Shown piece by piece: positions 6,702 through 15,671 of a stretch of 38,678 bases of DNA. The translations under genes were made by a program, and so were the position numbers. The notes below the pieces were generated by a model that worked only from the letters and a program-made list of their open reading frames with translations, searched no databases and was not told the origin of the DNA. The first letter of the stretch is position 1; the number at the start of each line of letters is the position of its first letter. Source of the DNA: Deltaproteobacteria bacterium (GTDB lineage: Bacteria; Myxococcota_A; Polyangia; DRWM01); contig JAFDER010000062.1 in the NCBI GenBank assembly GCA_019310245.1, positions 1 to 38,678 of the forward strand, in the 5' to 3' direction.

Positions 6702-7877
6702 GTGCCCGAAACGTCTCCAGTTTCATTCGATTCTCTGGTCCGGATCTCCAGACGGGATGCTCGGGCCCTCTCCGCGGCCGGGCGGATATCGGAAGCGCTC
6801 GACGTGCTTCGACCCTCTCTCGAGGCCGTGATCGAGAGGTACGCCGGGCAACCGGCGAGGTTGCGCATCGTGGTTCCCCGCCACCCGGTCGATCTCGCCC
6901 CCGTGGCCGGCGTCGTCGGGTTCGATGGCGTGGTGGCGCGCATCAGGTGCATCGATCCTCCATCGACGCTCTTCGTCATGGCTCCTACCGCCCTGTGCGG
7001 CGCATTCGGCTCCAGCCTCCTCGGCGCGGACGTCGTGAAGCCGTTCACCGACCCTGCGGTCCACGAGGCCGTGATCACCCACCTCATCGCCGATATCCTG
7101 CGCTGTCTGCCCTCGAGGCTGCCGCTCATGCGTCTCGACGCGGTCACGTTCGCGGTCGGCGCCGAGGTCCTGCCCGACGTGGGTCGCCCTGCCGTGATCT
7201 TCGTCAGGGTGCGGCTCGCTGGCTTCACCGACCTCGTCACCATCGTCATGCCGGAAAGCTCCTTCCTCGAGATGGCGGCCGACGGCATGCCGGGCGACGC
7301 CGTCGTCTCGCCCAGCGTGGCTCTCGATCTTCGCTTCGGTGCAGCCGTCGTCTGCGGGATCGCCGCGGTCGAGAGCGAGGATCTCGACCGCCTCGAGCCG
7401 GGCGACGTGGTCCTGCCGGACCGGATGGTGTCTGGAGCCGGCCCTGACGGCCTCCGGGCCGGCGCCCGATGCGACCTCGCCGTGTCCAGTCGATGCGGCC
7501 AGAGATTCATCGCATCCATCTCCGTGCACGGGGATCTGGCGCACGTCGAATCCACCGGCCCGCTCATCATGGAGGGAATCATGGACAGGGATGATGATCA
7601 TACGGTCGTCGATGACGCCCGGAAGGCGGAGCCGGACGGCAGCCGCAGCCGGCGCGCCGCGGTCGCGGACCTGCCGGCCGAGCTGGTCGTGGAGGCAGGT
7701 CGCGCGAGCCTGAGCGTCCGGGAGATCCTGGCACTGGCTCCCGGAACGGTGATCCCCCTCGAGAGATCCGTCAGTGCGGAGGTGACGCTCACTGCAGGTG
7801 GCCGCATCCTGGCCCACGGCGTGCTCGTGGACGTGGAGGGCGAGTTCGGCGTGCAGGTCTTGAAGGTCGTGCGTTGA
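6702..7877 (+). CDS. sctQ: Type III secretion C-ring/sorting-platform protein (SctQ/YscQ, SpoA domains)
   Basis: 391 residues from a GTG at 6702, chosen because GGGGGAGG sits five bases upstream; ATG at 6684 and GTG at 6603 are alternatives without such a site. The last 70 residues form a clear SpoA (FliN/YscQ C-terminal) domain: LSVREILALAPGTVIPLERS, then a strand-rich part ending GVLVDVEGEFGVQVLKVV. An earlier segment at about 205-290 (LDLRFGAAVVCGIAAVE...LEPGDVVLPDR) looks like a first SpoA domain, the usual SctQ layout. The N-terminal half is less conserved. SctQ forms the cytoplasmic pods that dock the export ATPase through SctK and SctL. No other secretion gene adjoins it; SctL and an SctK-like gene lie about 21 kb away. 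No flagellar genes are seen, but FliM/FliN ancestry cannot be excluded. Confidence 0.75.
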   Translation: MPETSPVSFDSLVRISRRDARALSAAGRISEALDVLRPSLEAVIERYAGQPARLRIVVPRHPVDLAPVAGVVGFDGVVARIRCIDPPSTLFVMAPTALCGAFGSSLLGADVVKPFTDPAVHEAVITHLIADILRCLPSRLPLMRLDAVTFAVGAEVLPDVGRPAVIFVRVRLAGFTDLVTIVMPESSFLEMAADGMPGDAVVSPSVALDLRFGAAVVCGIAAVESEDLDRLEPGDVVLPDRMVSGAGPDGLRAGARCDLAVSSRCGQRFIASISVHGDLAHVESTGPLIMEGIMDRDDDHTVVDDARKAEPDGSRSRRAAVADLPAELVVEAGRASLSVREILALAPGTVIPLERSVSAEVTLTAGGRILAHGVLVDVEGEFGVQVLKVVR

Positions 7878-7909
7878 TGGTTGTCCATTGGTGTCCCTCG
7901 ATGGCTCGA

Positions 7910-7918
7910 TGGTATGAT
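7910..7918 (+). promoter_or_regulatory. Candidate extended -10 promoter for the kinase gene
   Basis: TGGTATGAT at 7910-7918 matches an extended -10 element (TGn plus TATGAT). The best -35 candidate, TTGGTG at 7888-7893, is weak and 19 bases away. The gene starts 51 bases downstream at GTG 7969. The surrounding 90 bases are more AT-rich than the flanking genes. Confidence 0.35.
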
Positions 7919-7968
7919 ACTCTGCTCTAAATTTCATATTACCTGGCCTTCAAGGGGAAAGCTGACGC

Positions 7969-10900
7969 GTGACGGATCACGTTGTGAACGACGCCGATGC
8001 CCTCGCTCCGGGCACCATTCTCGGCAAGTATCAGATCCTCGAGCTGATCGCCCGGGGTGGCATGGCCGAGGTGTACAAGGCCAAGAGCTACGGTGTCGAG
8101 GGCTTCGAGAAGATCCTCGTGATCAAGCGGATCCTTCCCCAGCTGGCCAAGGACCGCGAGTTCGTCGAGCTGTTCATCAACGAGGCAAAGATATCCGTTC
8201 ACCTGAGTCACACCAACATCGTGCAGGTGATCGATCTCGAGGTGCACGACGACAACTACTACATCGCGATGGAGTACGTGCAGGGCTTCGACCTGAGCTA
8301 TGTCGAGCGGAGGCTCGCCAAGCGTAGCTCTCCGATGTCGGTCGAGATCCTTGCCTTCATCATCAGCGAGGTGGCCAAGGGGCTGGACTATGCGCACCGG
8401 CGCCGCGGTCCCAGCATGGAACCGCTGGGCATCGTTCACCGCGACATCTCGCCGCAGAACATCCTCATCTCCTACGAGGGTGAGGTGAAGATCACTGACT
8501 TCGGCATCGCCGGCGCCAAGGACGTGGTCGAGAAGAAGGACGACAACAGGAAGAACAAGTTCGTCCGCGGCAAGTTCTCCTACATGGCGCCCGAGCAGGC
8601 CCTTGGAGAGCCGCTGGACGCCCGGGCCGACATCTTCTCGCTCGGCGTGGTGATGTACGAGATGGCCTGCGGGCAGAACCCGTTCCGCGAGTCCACGAGC
8701 GCCATGACCCTCGAGCGCATCCTGCGCAACGAGTTCAAGCCCCTCGCCGACGTGGCGACCCACGTGCCCGACGAGCTCATCAACATCATCGAGACGTGTC
8801 TGGCCCCGGATCCGGCTGACCGCTACGCGAACGCCGGGAGGCTGTACGAGGAGCTTCTGGCGTTCATCTTCACGACGGGCCACCGCGTGAGCGCGCATAC
8901 GCTCTCCCAGTTCGTCAACGGCCTCCGGGACATGAGCAAGGCCAAGACGCAGCAGCTCGACGAGGTCATCGCGATGCCCGGCGGACAGACCACGGACGTC
9001 AAGCCGGAGGTCGAGGCTCCGGTCGAGATCACGAACGTGGCCATCCCGGTGCAGAAGAGGCCCTCGGACCAGCCCCCGTCGCGGGAGTCGGACAGTGGGC
9101 CCGACCTGAGCATCGAGCAGCACGACTTCGCCATCCTGAGCATCGAGTACGGGACGTGGATCGACGAGCACGGCAAGGATCTCGTCAGGATGAGGCAGAC
9201 CGTCGAGGCCGAGGGCGCCCGTGTGCTCGAGGAGGGTATGGGGCACCTGTCGGCCCTGTTCGGCCTCGGCGAGCTCAGGGGCAGGTACGTCGAGACGGCC
9301 GTGCGCTGTGCGCTGAGGATCAAGCAGCTCATGCGCAACATCCGCAAGCGGCACGGCAGGATCATCCCCACCGGCATCTGCATCAAGTCCTTCCGGCTCA
9401 TCCTGAACAAGGACGGGGAGCCCGTGGAGAACGAGGTCTACTTCCGCTCGATCGTCGAGACACGCGACGTGGCCGGCAAGTGGACGGACCGCATCACGCT
9501 GCTCGGCGTCGAGGAGGCGGAGGTGGAGAGGCTCTTCGAGGTCGAGCCCATCGGCAGCCAGGGGCTGGGCCATGGTGGCTTCTTCGTCACGAGGGCCAAG
9601 CCTGCCTCCATGGCGCTCAGTCCGTTCGTGAACCGCAGGCGCGAGTTCCAGGAGCTCGCCGAGCAGCTCGTTCTCGCGAACCGCGGCCGCGGCCGCATGG
9701 TCGGCCTCGTGGGTGACGCCGGAGCGGGGAAGACCAGGTTCCTGGACGAGGCCCGCACCAGGCTCCGGGCCAAGAACGACATCTTCTGGTACCAGATCAC
9801 CTGCATGCCCCAGCGTCAGTCCATTCCCTTTGCGGCGGCGGCGCAGATGCTCCGCAAGGTGACCGGCGTGCAGGAGGAGGACTCGCCGGACCTCGTGGCC
9901 GAGAAGATCCAGCGTCTCCATGAGCTCGGCGCGAGCTCCGAGGAGATCGACGCCGTGGGTGCCGTCCTCGGCTCGTCTTCAGCCTCTGACGTGGATGCCG
10001 ATAGCCGCGCGCGTCTCTTGACCGCCCTGTACTTCCGGGTGGCGCGCCAGCTCAGCCAGGACAGGCTGGTCATCTTCGCCTGGGAAGCGGCCCGCTTCAT
10101 GGACGCCGAGACTGAGACGCTCGTCGACAGCCTGATCACCCAGGCCTCCCGCTCCCGGTTGCTCACGCTCCTGACCTATCGCACGGGCTTCACGCCCCGC
10201 TGGATCGGCCACTCGAGCTTCCGCGAGATCGTGGTCCCGCCGCTCGCCGACGCCGACTGCACGAAGGTGATCCTCAACATCCTGGACAACCCCGACGACG
10301 TGCCCTGGGAGTTCCTCTCGGAGATGACGAGCAAGAGCGGAGGCAATCCGCTGTTCATCGAGGAGACCATCAAGGCCCTGAAGGTCTCCGGCGCCATCAG
10401 CGTGCACAACCGCAAGGTGATCTACAACAAGGCCGCGGCATCCGTCGGTCTGCCCAAGACGCTCAAGGGGGTGGTGAGCGAGCGCCTCGTGCACCTTGGT
10501 GACGAGGACAAGGGCATCCTGAAGGTGGCGTCGGTCGTCGGCAACAGGTTCAACGTCGACGTGGTGGCCGAGGTGCTGAAGATGCCCCTGTTCAAGCTCT
10601 CGATGCAGCTCGACGCGCTCGAGAACGACGGCATCGTGGTGCGCAACGCCCTGAGCGAGTACTCCTTCGGCCACGACTTCATGCGCGAGGCCGTCTACGA
10701 CTCGCTCACGCACCAGAACAGGCGCGATCTTCACCAGAGGGTGGCCCAGGCCATCGAGACCGCGCCGCAGGGCAGGCCCGAGGAGCTCTACGAGTCGCTG
10801 GCGTATCACTACCGCGAGAGCGGCAATCGCAAGAAGGCCGTCGAGTACCTGCTCAAGGGCGCGAACACGCTCGCCGAGAGCGCCGCCTTCGAGCCGGCGC

Positions 10901-11991
10901 TCTTCACCTTCCTCAAGGCCATCGACCTGCTGCGCAACGCGCCGGTGCCCGATCACAAGGCGCTGCTCGAGACGTACGAGGAGATCGGCAACACGGCGCT
11001 CAAGTGCGCCAAGTACGAGCTGGGCATCGAGAAGCTCAAGCTCGCCGCCGACCTTGCCGAGGAGATCGGCAACCGCCGCCAGCTCGTGGCCGCCGTGACC
11101 ATGATCGGCAACCTGGCCACGGCCAGCGGGAAGTTCGGGGAGGCCCAGAGGCACTTCACCCGAGCCCTCGAGCTCTCGGAGGGGCTCACGGACGTGGGCG
11201 TCAGGCGCGACATCCTCGGCGCCCTGGGCAATCTGCACAACAAGAACGGCGAGTACATCCAGGCCGCCGGATATCTCGAGGAGGCCATCCGACTGTCCAA
11301 GCAGACGTCCGACCGTCCCGAGGAGCTCGGCTACACGCGGCTGCTGGCCCATGCCATGGCGGCCCAGGGCAAGAGGAGCATCGCGCTGAGCTACCTCCGG
11401 GAGGCCGAGACCCTTGCGCAGGGCACGGGCGACAAGTACCTCGAGACCGAGATGTGGAAGAGCCGGGGACTCGTCTACTTCCTCCTGCGCGAGTGGGAGC
11501 AGGCTCTCGAGTGCTGCGAGAAGGGCCTGGACCTGGCCAAGGAGCACCACATCCCCTACGAGATGGCCGTCAACTCCCACAACATCGGTGACATCCAGAT
11601 CCGTCAGGGCAACTTCAAGAAGGCGTTCACCTCGCTCTCGTACTCCTTCGAGGTGAGCCGCGAGCACGGCTTCACGAAGCTCGAGATGTTCAACATGTCA
11701 CTGCTCGGCTACATCGACGCCGTGCGCTTCGGCTCGGCCGAGGGCATCGAGCGCATCCGGCAGGGGATCCGCTTCGCCCAGGAGAAGCAGTACATCTGGG
11801 ACCTCATCCAGGGCAAGTACTTCCTCGGGCTCGCCCACTTCGAGCTCGAGCAGTACGAGGAGGCCCGTCAGGCCCTGCAGGAGGCCGTCCACATGGGCAA
11901 GACCACGGGCAACATCATGTACGTCGAGGACTCCGAGCAGCTCCTCAGGCAGATCGACGAGATCCTCTCCGAGACCAACCCCGACATCTGA
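7969..11991 (+). CDS. Ser/Thr protein kinase with cyclase-like, AAA-type ATPase and TPR domains
   Basis: 1340 residues, GTG start. Residues of about 21-290 are a Hanks-type kinase: glycine loop ARGGMAEVYKA, VIKRIL lysine, catalytic HRDISPQN (157-164), ITDFGIA (DFG 177-179) and MAPEQ. The aspartate and asparagine needed for catalysis are present, but the arginine before the catalytic aspartate implies activation-loop control. Residues of about 385-540 resemble an adenylate-cyclase-type fold (FGLGELRGRYVETAVRCAL) without obvious metal-binding aspartates. A STAND/AAA ATPase follows, with P-loop GDAGAGKT at 582-589 and a degenerate Walker B (LVIFAWEAARF). The C-terminal 400 residues are tetratricopeptide repeats. 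No membrane segment is evident, so it is probably a cytoplasmic integrator of signals and protein partners. It follows sctQ by 91 bases, so a link to that gene is possible but unproven. Confidence 0.92.
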   Translation: MTDHVVNDADALAPGTILGKYQILELIARGGMAEVYKAKSYGVEGFEKILVIKRILPQLAKDREFVELFINEAKISVHLSHTNIVQVIDLEVHDDNYYIAMEYVQGFDLSYVERRLAKRSSPMSVEILAFIISEVAKGLDYAHRRRGPSMEPLGIVHRDISPQNILISYEGEVKITDFGIAGAKDVVEKKDDNRKNKFVRGKFSYMAPEQALGEPLDARADIFSLGVVMYEMACGQNPFRESTSAMTLERILRNEFKPLADVATHVPDELINIIETCLAPDPADRYANAGRLYEELLAFIFTTGHRVSAHTLSQFVNGLRDMSKAKTQQLDEVIAMPGGQTTDVKPEVEAPVEITNVAIPVQKRPSDQPPSRESDSGPDLSIEQHDFAILSIEYGTWIDEHGKDLVRMRQTVEAEGARVLEEGMGHLSALFGLGELRGRYVETAVRCALRIKQLMRNIRKRHGRIIPTGICIKSFRLILNKDGEPVENEVYFRSIVETRDVAGKWTDRITLLGVEEAEVERLFEVEPIGSQGLGHGGFFVTRAKPASMALSPFVNRRREFQELAEQLVLANRGRGRMVGLVGDAGAGKTRFLDEARTRLRAKNDIFWYQITCMPQRQSIPFAAAAQMLRKVTGVQEEDSPDLVAEKIQRLHELGASSEEIDAVGAVLGSSSASDVDADSRARLLTALYFRVARQLSQDRLVIFAWEAARFMDAETETLVDSLITQASRSRLLTLLTYRTGFTPRWIGHSSFREIVVPPLADADCTKVILNILDNPDDVPWEFLSEMTSKSGGNPLFIEETIKALKVSGAISVHNRKVIYNKAAASVGLPKTLKGVVSERLVHLGDEDKGILKVASVVGNRFNVDVVAEVLKMPLFKLSMQLDALENDGIVVRNALSEYSFGHDFMREAVYDSLTHQNRRDLHQRVAQAIETAPQGRPEELYESLAYHYRESGNRKKAVEYLLKGANTLAESAAFEPALFTFLKAIDLLRNAPVPDHKALLETYEEIGNTALKCAKYELGIEKLKLAADLAEEIGNRRQLVAAVTMIGNLATASGKFGEAQRHFTRALELSEGLTDVGVRRDILGALGNLHNKNGEYIQAAGYLEEAIRLSKQTSDRPEELGYTRLLAHAMAAQGKRSIALSYLREAETLAQGTGDKYLETEMWKSRGLVYFLLREWEQALECCEKGLDLAKEHHIPYEMAVNSHNIGDIQIRQGNFKKAFTSLSYSFEVSREHGFTKLEMFNMSLLGYIDAVRFGSAEGIERIRQGIRFAQEKQYIWDLIQGKYFLGLAHFELEQYEEARQALQEAVHMGKTTGNIMYVEDSEQLLRQIDEILSETNPDI

Positions 11992-12004
11992 CGCCGGCCC
12001 GCGA

Positions 12005-13035
12005 TCAGTGGATCACGGGGTTGCACTCCCACATCTCTTCCAGGACGTCGTCGAACGCCGCGGCCAGCTCCTCCACGTCCGAGGCGGGCAGCCAGGTGCC
12101 GAGCGCCGTGCCTCCCTCCTCGGCGATCGCGGTGAGCTCGGCGTCGCTCACGCCCTCGCCGAAGCCGATGACGAAGGTGCGGATGTCCAGGTCCCGTCGC
12201 AGGTGCTCCGTGGCGGCTCGCAGGGCCGGCACGGTGAGTGCCTCGGCCTCGGCCTCGCAGGCCGCGATGCAGATGAACGGCGTGGGCGAGGACATGCAGC
12301 CGATGATGCAGCTGTCGACTTCGGTGTAGCACGTGTCGGAGCCGTCCGAGACGAGCAGGATGAAGTTGTGGTACGCCGGGTCGTTGAGGTTCGCCATGGT
12401 GTCGGTGGCCATGAACTCGATGGACGCCGCGATGGGCGTGTTGCCGCTCGCACCGCGGCTGAAGTAGGTCTGCACGATCGTGTCGGTGGCATCGGGGACG
12501 GGGTTGATGACCACGCCGTCGGTGGCGCAGTTGCCGTCGGACGGGAAGGCGCCGAACCCGAACTCCACGTCCGCGGCCGTCTCGCTCGTCATGAGCGTGT
12601 GGAGCGCCTGGCGGGCCTGCTCCCACTTGGTGGGAGTGCCGTCGCTCATCGAGCCCGACTGGTCGAGAAGGATGAAGACCCTGAGCAGGCACGGCGGCTC
12701 GCACTGGCCGGACTCGGGGTTGCACAGCTCGGCCTCGGGGCACGGATGCTCTTCCCAGCCCGAGCCGTCCGAACGGCAGATCCTGACCGTGTTCTCGTCC
12801 ACACACTCCGAGCGGTGAGGTGTGCAGGCGACGTCCACGCACGCGCCGTCGATGCAGATCTCGGGCGAGACGCACGTCTGCGTGACGGTGACCGCGCCCG
12901 TGAACGGGTCGCACGTGAGCACCTGCGTGCGGTCGGTGGAGCAGTACGGGGCCGTGCTCGTGCACCCGCCGCGCCTTCCTCGGGTGAGCACGCGGCGAGG
13001 AGCAGCGGGATGAGCGCGTAACGTGTCCACTTCAT
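12005..13035 (-). CDS. von Willebrand A domain lipoprotein with an apparent frameshift near its N-terminus
   Basis: The ATG at 13035 has a good ribosome site (GGAGG, seven bases away) and opens a lipoprotein signal (MKWTRYALIPLLLAAC). That frame loses protein-like character directly after the lipobox. The frame shifted by one base continues as GGCTSTAPYCSTDRTQVL, a Cys-rich stretch, then a vWA domain with the metal-site motif DQSGSMS, followed by LLVSDGSDTC and a stop at 12005. One missing base in about 12965-12995 (for example in the CCC after the lipobox) would join signal and body. Without that base, a GTG at 13030 could start the body but would lose the lipobox. vWA lipoproteins bind partners at the cell surface. 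It is the last gene of a minus-strand trio with the two MopE-like lipoproteins. It may be a decayed gene or an assembly error. Confidence 0.8.
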
Positions 13036-13088
13036 GGGAGATCCTCCGCTCTTGTTTCAGTAACAGTATACCATGAAAAAGCTCCCGG

Positions 13089-15671
13089 TCAGAGCACGAG
13101 CCGCACCGCGACCGCGTCGCCCGCGACCCCGTCGCTGCCCATGAACCCCGGCGAGAACCCGCCCGTGCCGCCCGTGCCCGCCGAGGCGATCGAGGCCACG
13201 TCGACCGAGAGCACGAGCGCGTCCCTGTAGTCCGACGAGGCGGCCGTGTAGGAGACGATGTGGACGCCCGAGACCGAGCCGCCGCACCCTCCACCACCAC
13301 CACCCCCCGAGCCACCGTATCCCCCGTCCGCGCCGCGGCCGCCGCGCCTGGCGCACCAGAACGTGCCCCAGCCGCCCGCGGCGCCGGCGCCGCCCGAGCC
13401 TCCCGCGGCCCCGATACCTCCGTCTCCGCCGTCCCCCGCCGAGGCCGTGATGATCCGCGTGTTCTCTATCGTGGGGCCCCAGGCCTGGCCCGGGTCGAGC
13501 ACGACCGAGATTCCGATGGAGCTGCCGCCGCCCTGGCCTCCCGAGGCCTGCGGCGCGCCGCATCCGCCGGATCCTCCCCCCCCGCCCGAACCACCGAGCG
13601 CGTCCTCGCACCCGGTCACGCCCGTGATCACGTCGTAGCCCCCGCCGCACGTGCCGCCTCCGCCGCCGCTGCCGTCCGTGCCGGGCTCGCCGTCGTGTCC
13701 GCCCGCCGCGCGCCAGATGCCCGTCACGGCATCGAACACGCCCCGCGTCATGGTGCAGCCCGCGCCGCCGGTTGCGTGCGTCCCGTTTCCGCCGGGCTCG
13801 CCGTTCTGGCCCTCGCGGGGCAGCGGGGGGCTGTCGTCGCAGAACGAGCAGGTGAAGCGGTTCGTGGGCGCGTCGTAGGTCAGGAGCGCACCGGCCCCTC
13901 CGTCCGGCCCCGAGCCGTCCCCGGCCGGCGGGTTCGCCACGGCCGCGGCAAACACGGCGTCGATGTCGCACACGCCTCCCACGAAGAAGTCGGTGCAGCC
14001 AGCATTGCCGCAGGGGCTGCCGCTCACGCAGCCCGAGCGCGGGCAGACCGCGTCGCCGCCCCGTCCGCCGTCGAGCGTGTTGCCGCTCCCCGGACAGGAG
14101 CGGCGGCCCTGGGTTCCGCCGGCGATCGTGACGCCCGTGCAGTTGGGCGAGGAGCTCACCACGCCGTCGCGTCCCACGGAGCCGTCGCGTCCCTCGAGCT
14201 CCAGGAGGCTCGATAGCCCCCAGAGGACCAGGTTGTCCGAGGAATCGTCGCCGCCGGCGCCGTGCGTTCCGCGGCCCGCCTGCACGATGAGATCCTCGAG
14301 CACGAGCTCGGGCCCCGATCCGGTCAGGAGCACGGTCGAGGAGCCCTGGCCGCGGCTGGTCGAGTCGCTGCCCCTGACCGTGAAGCCGCCGACCCGCGTG
14401 GGCACGTGGATGGAGTCCGCCCGGAGCGCCGGCCGGCCGCCCGGACCGCTCAGGTTCTCGATGACCGTGGGATACAGGTCCGTGTCCCTGTCCGAGAAGT
14501 CCGGGCCGTAGCCGCCGAACACGTCCACGCCCGCCACCAGATCGATGGGGCCCGCATACGTGCCCGTGGCCACGAGCACGGTTTTTCCCACCGAGGCGGC
14601 GCGGGCCAGCGCCGCGGGGATCGTGCGCATGGGGAAGACCAGCGTTCCCGGGTCGCCGTCGTTGCCGCGCGGCGTCACGAAGATGAACTCGCTCGAGTCG
14701 TCGATCTCCCCGTCGCAGTCCGCGTCCACGCCGAGCCTCGAGGGCGGCCACGAGCCGACCGTGTACTCGCACTCGCACCCGTTGGCCCGTACGCCGTCGA
14801 GGTCCACGAAGCCGTCCTCGCACTCGATGAGGCATCGCGGCGGCACCTCGTCGAGGCACGTGGCCGTCATGTGCAGGCCGGGCGGCACGCAGGGGCTGTT
14901 GCACTCGCCGCAGTGGTCGGCGTGCACGTACCGGCCGTCGGAGGTGAGGAAGTCCTCGTCCGCGGACATGTCACAGTCGTTGTCGAAGGTGTCGCAGATC
15001 TCCTCGAGCACGGCCGTGCAGGCCCCGAGGCTGTATCCCGACGAGGTCCTCGTGCACGACCTCTCGCCGGCGCACAGGATGTCGTCCGCGCCGGTCAGGA
15101 GGCAAGAGAATGCCGTTCCCTCGGTCTCGACCGTGCATGCGCACTCGCCGCTCTGCGGCAGGCAGCGGTCGCGGCCCGTGACGTCGGCCACGCAGTCGAA
15201 TCCCGTGGGGCAGGATGATGCGTCCGTGCACCGCGTGGTGCAGCGCGACGAGCCGCCGACGGTCTCGCAGGCCGCGTCGGGGTCGAAGACCGTGCAGTCG
15301 CTCTCGGTGGTGCAGGGCAGGCACAGCGGGTCGAGATCGGGCACGCAGGCCCCGTCGCCGGCCCTGTGCATGCCCACGGGGCAGGAGACGAGCCGGCAGC
15401 GCGGCTCCGGACCGCTCGCGTCGCAGGTGACGTCGTCGGCCGAGGGGAAGGCTTGCCTGCAGTCCACGCCGCAGGCGCCGCAGTTGGCGATGGACGTGTA
15501 GCGTCCATCCTGGTCCCTGAACTGCTCGTCGATGCGCCCGTCGCAGTTGTCGTCCTTGTAGTTGCACAGCTCCATCGGCAGGCACGGCTCGGAGCGCGAG
15601 CAGGAGTGCAGGCCCACGCCCAGCAGCGCGGCGAGCGGGATCCAGGACAGCCGGCTACTCGACGACCACAT
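13089..15671 (-). CDS. Lipoprotein with MopE-like metal-binding motifs and glycine-rich C-terminus (copy 2)
   Basis: 860 residues from the ATG at 15671, chosen because GGAGAGG lies six bases upstream; the track's extra 37 residues are Arg/Ala-rich noise. It opens with a hydrophobic signal and a lipobox-like Cys (GVGLHSC). Two motifs of the MopE/putative metal-binding type (CNYKDDNCDGRIDEQF and CDTFDNDCDMSADEDF) flank Cys-rich segments. The central part (FIFVTPRGNDGDPGTLVFPMRTI, VLVATGTYAGPIDLVAGVDVFGGYG) matches the DUF1565/beta-helix type of surface protein. The last 350 residues are rich in GGxGG repeats. The start overlaps the end of copy 1 by 17 bases. The likely location is the outer membrane surface. 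Ligand and role unknown. Confidence 0.85.
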   Translation of the reverse strand: MWSSSSRLSWIPLAALLGVGLHSCSRSEPCLPMELCNYKDDNCDGRIDEQFRDQDGRYTSIANCGACGVDCRQAFPSADDVTCDASGPEPRCRLVSCPVGMHRAGDGACVPDLDPLCLPCTTESDCTVFDPDAACETVGGSSRCTTRCTDASSCPTGFDCVADVTGRDRCLPQSGECACTVETEGTAFSCLLTGADDILCAGERSCTRTSSGYSLGACTAVLEEICDTFDNDCDMSADEDFLTSDGRYVHADHCGECNSPCVPPGLHMTATCLDEVPPRCLIECEDGFVDLDGVRANGCECEYTVGSWPPSRLGVDADCDGEIDDSSEFIFVTPRGNDGDPGTLVFPMRTIPAALARAASVGKTVLVATGTYAGPIDLVAGVDVFGGYGPDFSDRDTDLYPTVIENLSGPGGRPALRADSIHVPTRVGGFTVRGSDSTSRGQGSSTVLLTGSGPELVLEDLIVQAGRGTHGAGGDDSSDNLVLWGLSSLLELEGRDGSVGRDGVVSSSPNCTGVTIAGGTQGRRSCPGSGNTLDGGRGGDAVCPRSGCVSGSPCGNAGCTDFFVGGVCDIDAVFAAAVANPPAGDGSGPDGGAGALLTYDAPTNRFTCSFCDDSPPLPREGQNGEPGGNGTHATGGAGCTMTRGVFDAVTGIWRAAGGHDGEPGTDGSGGGGGTCGGGYDVITGVTGCEDALGGSGGGGGSGGCGAPQASGGQGGGSSIGISVVLDPGQAWGPTIENTRIITASAGDGGDGGIGAAGGSGGAGAAGGWGTFWCARRGGRGADGGYGGSGGGGGGGCGGSVSGVHIVSYTAASSDYRDALVLSVDVASIASAGTGGTGGFSPGFMGSDGVAGDAVAVRLVL

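Noticed and set aside
7939-9921. 660-residue minus-strand ORF
   Set aside because: Antisense to the kinase gene with intact catalytic motifs.
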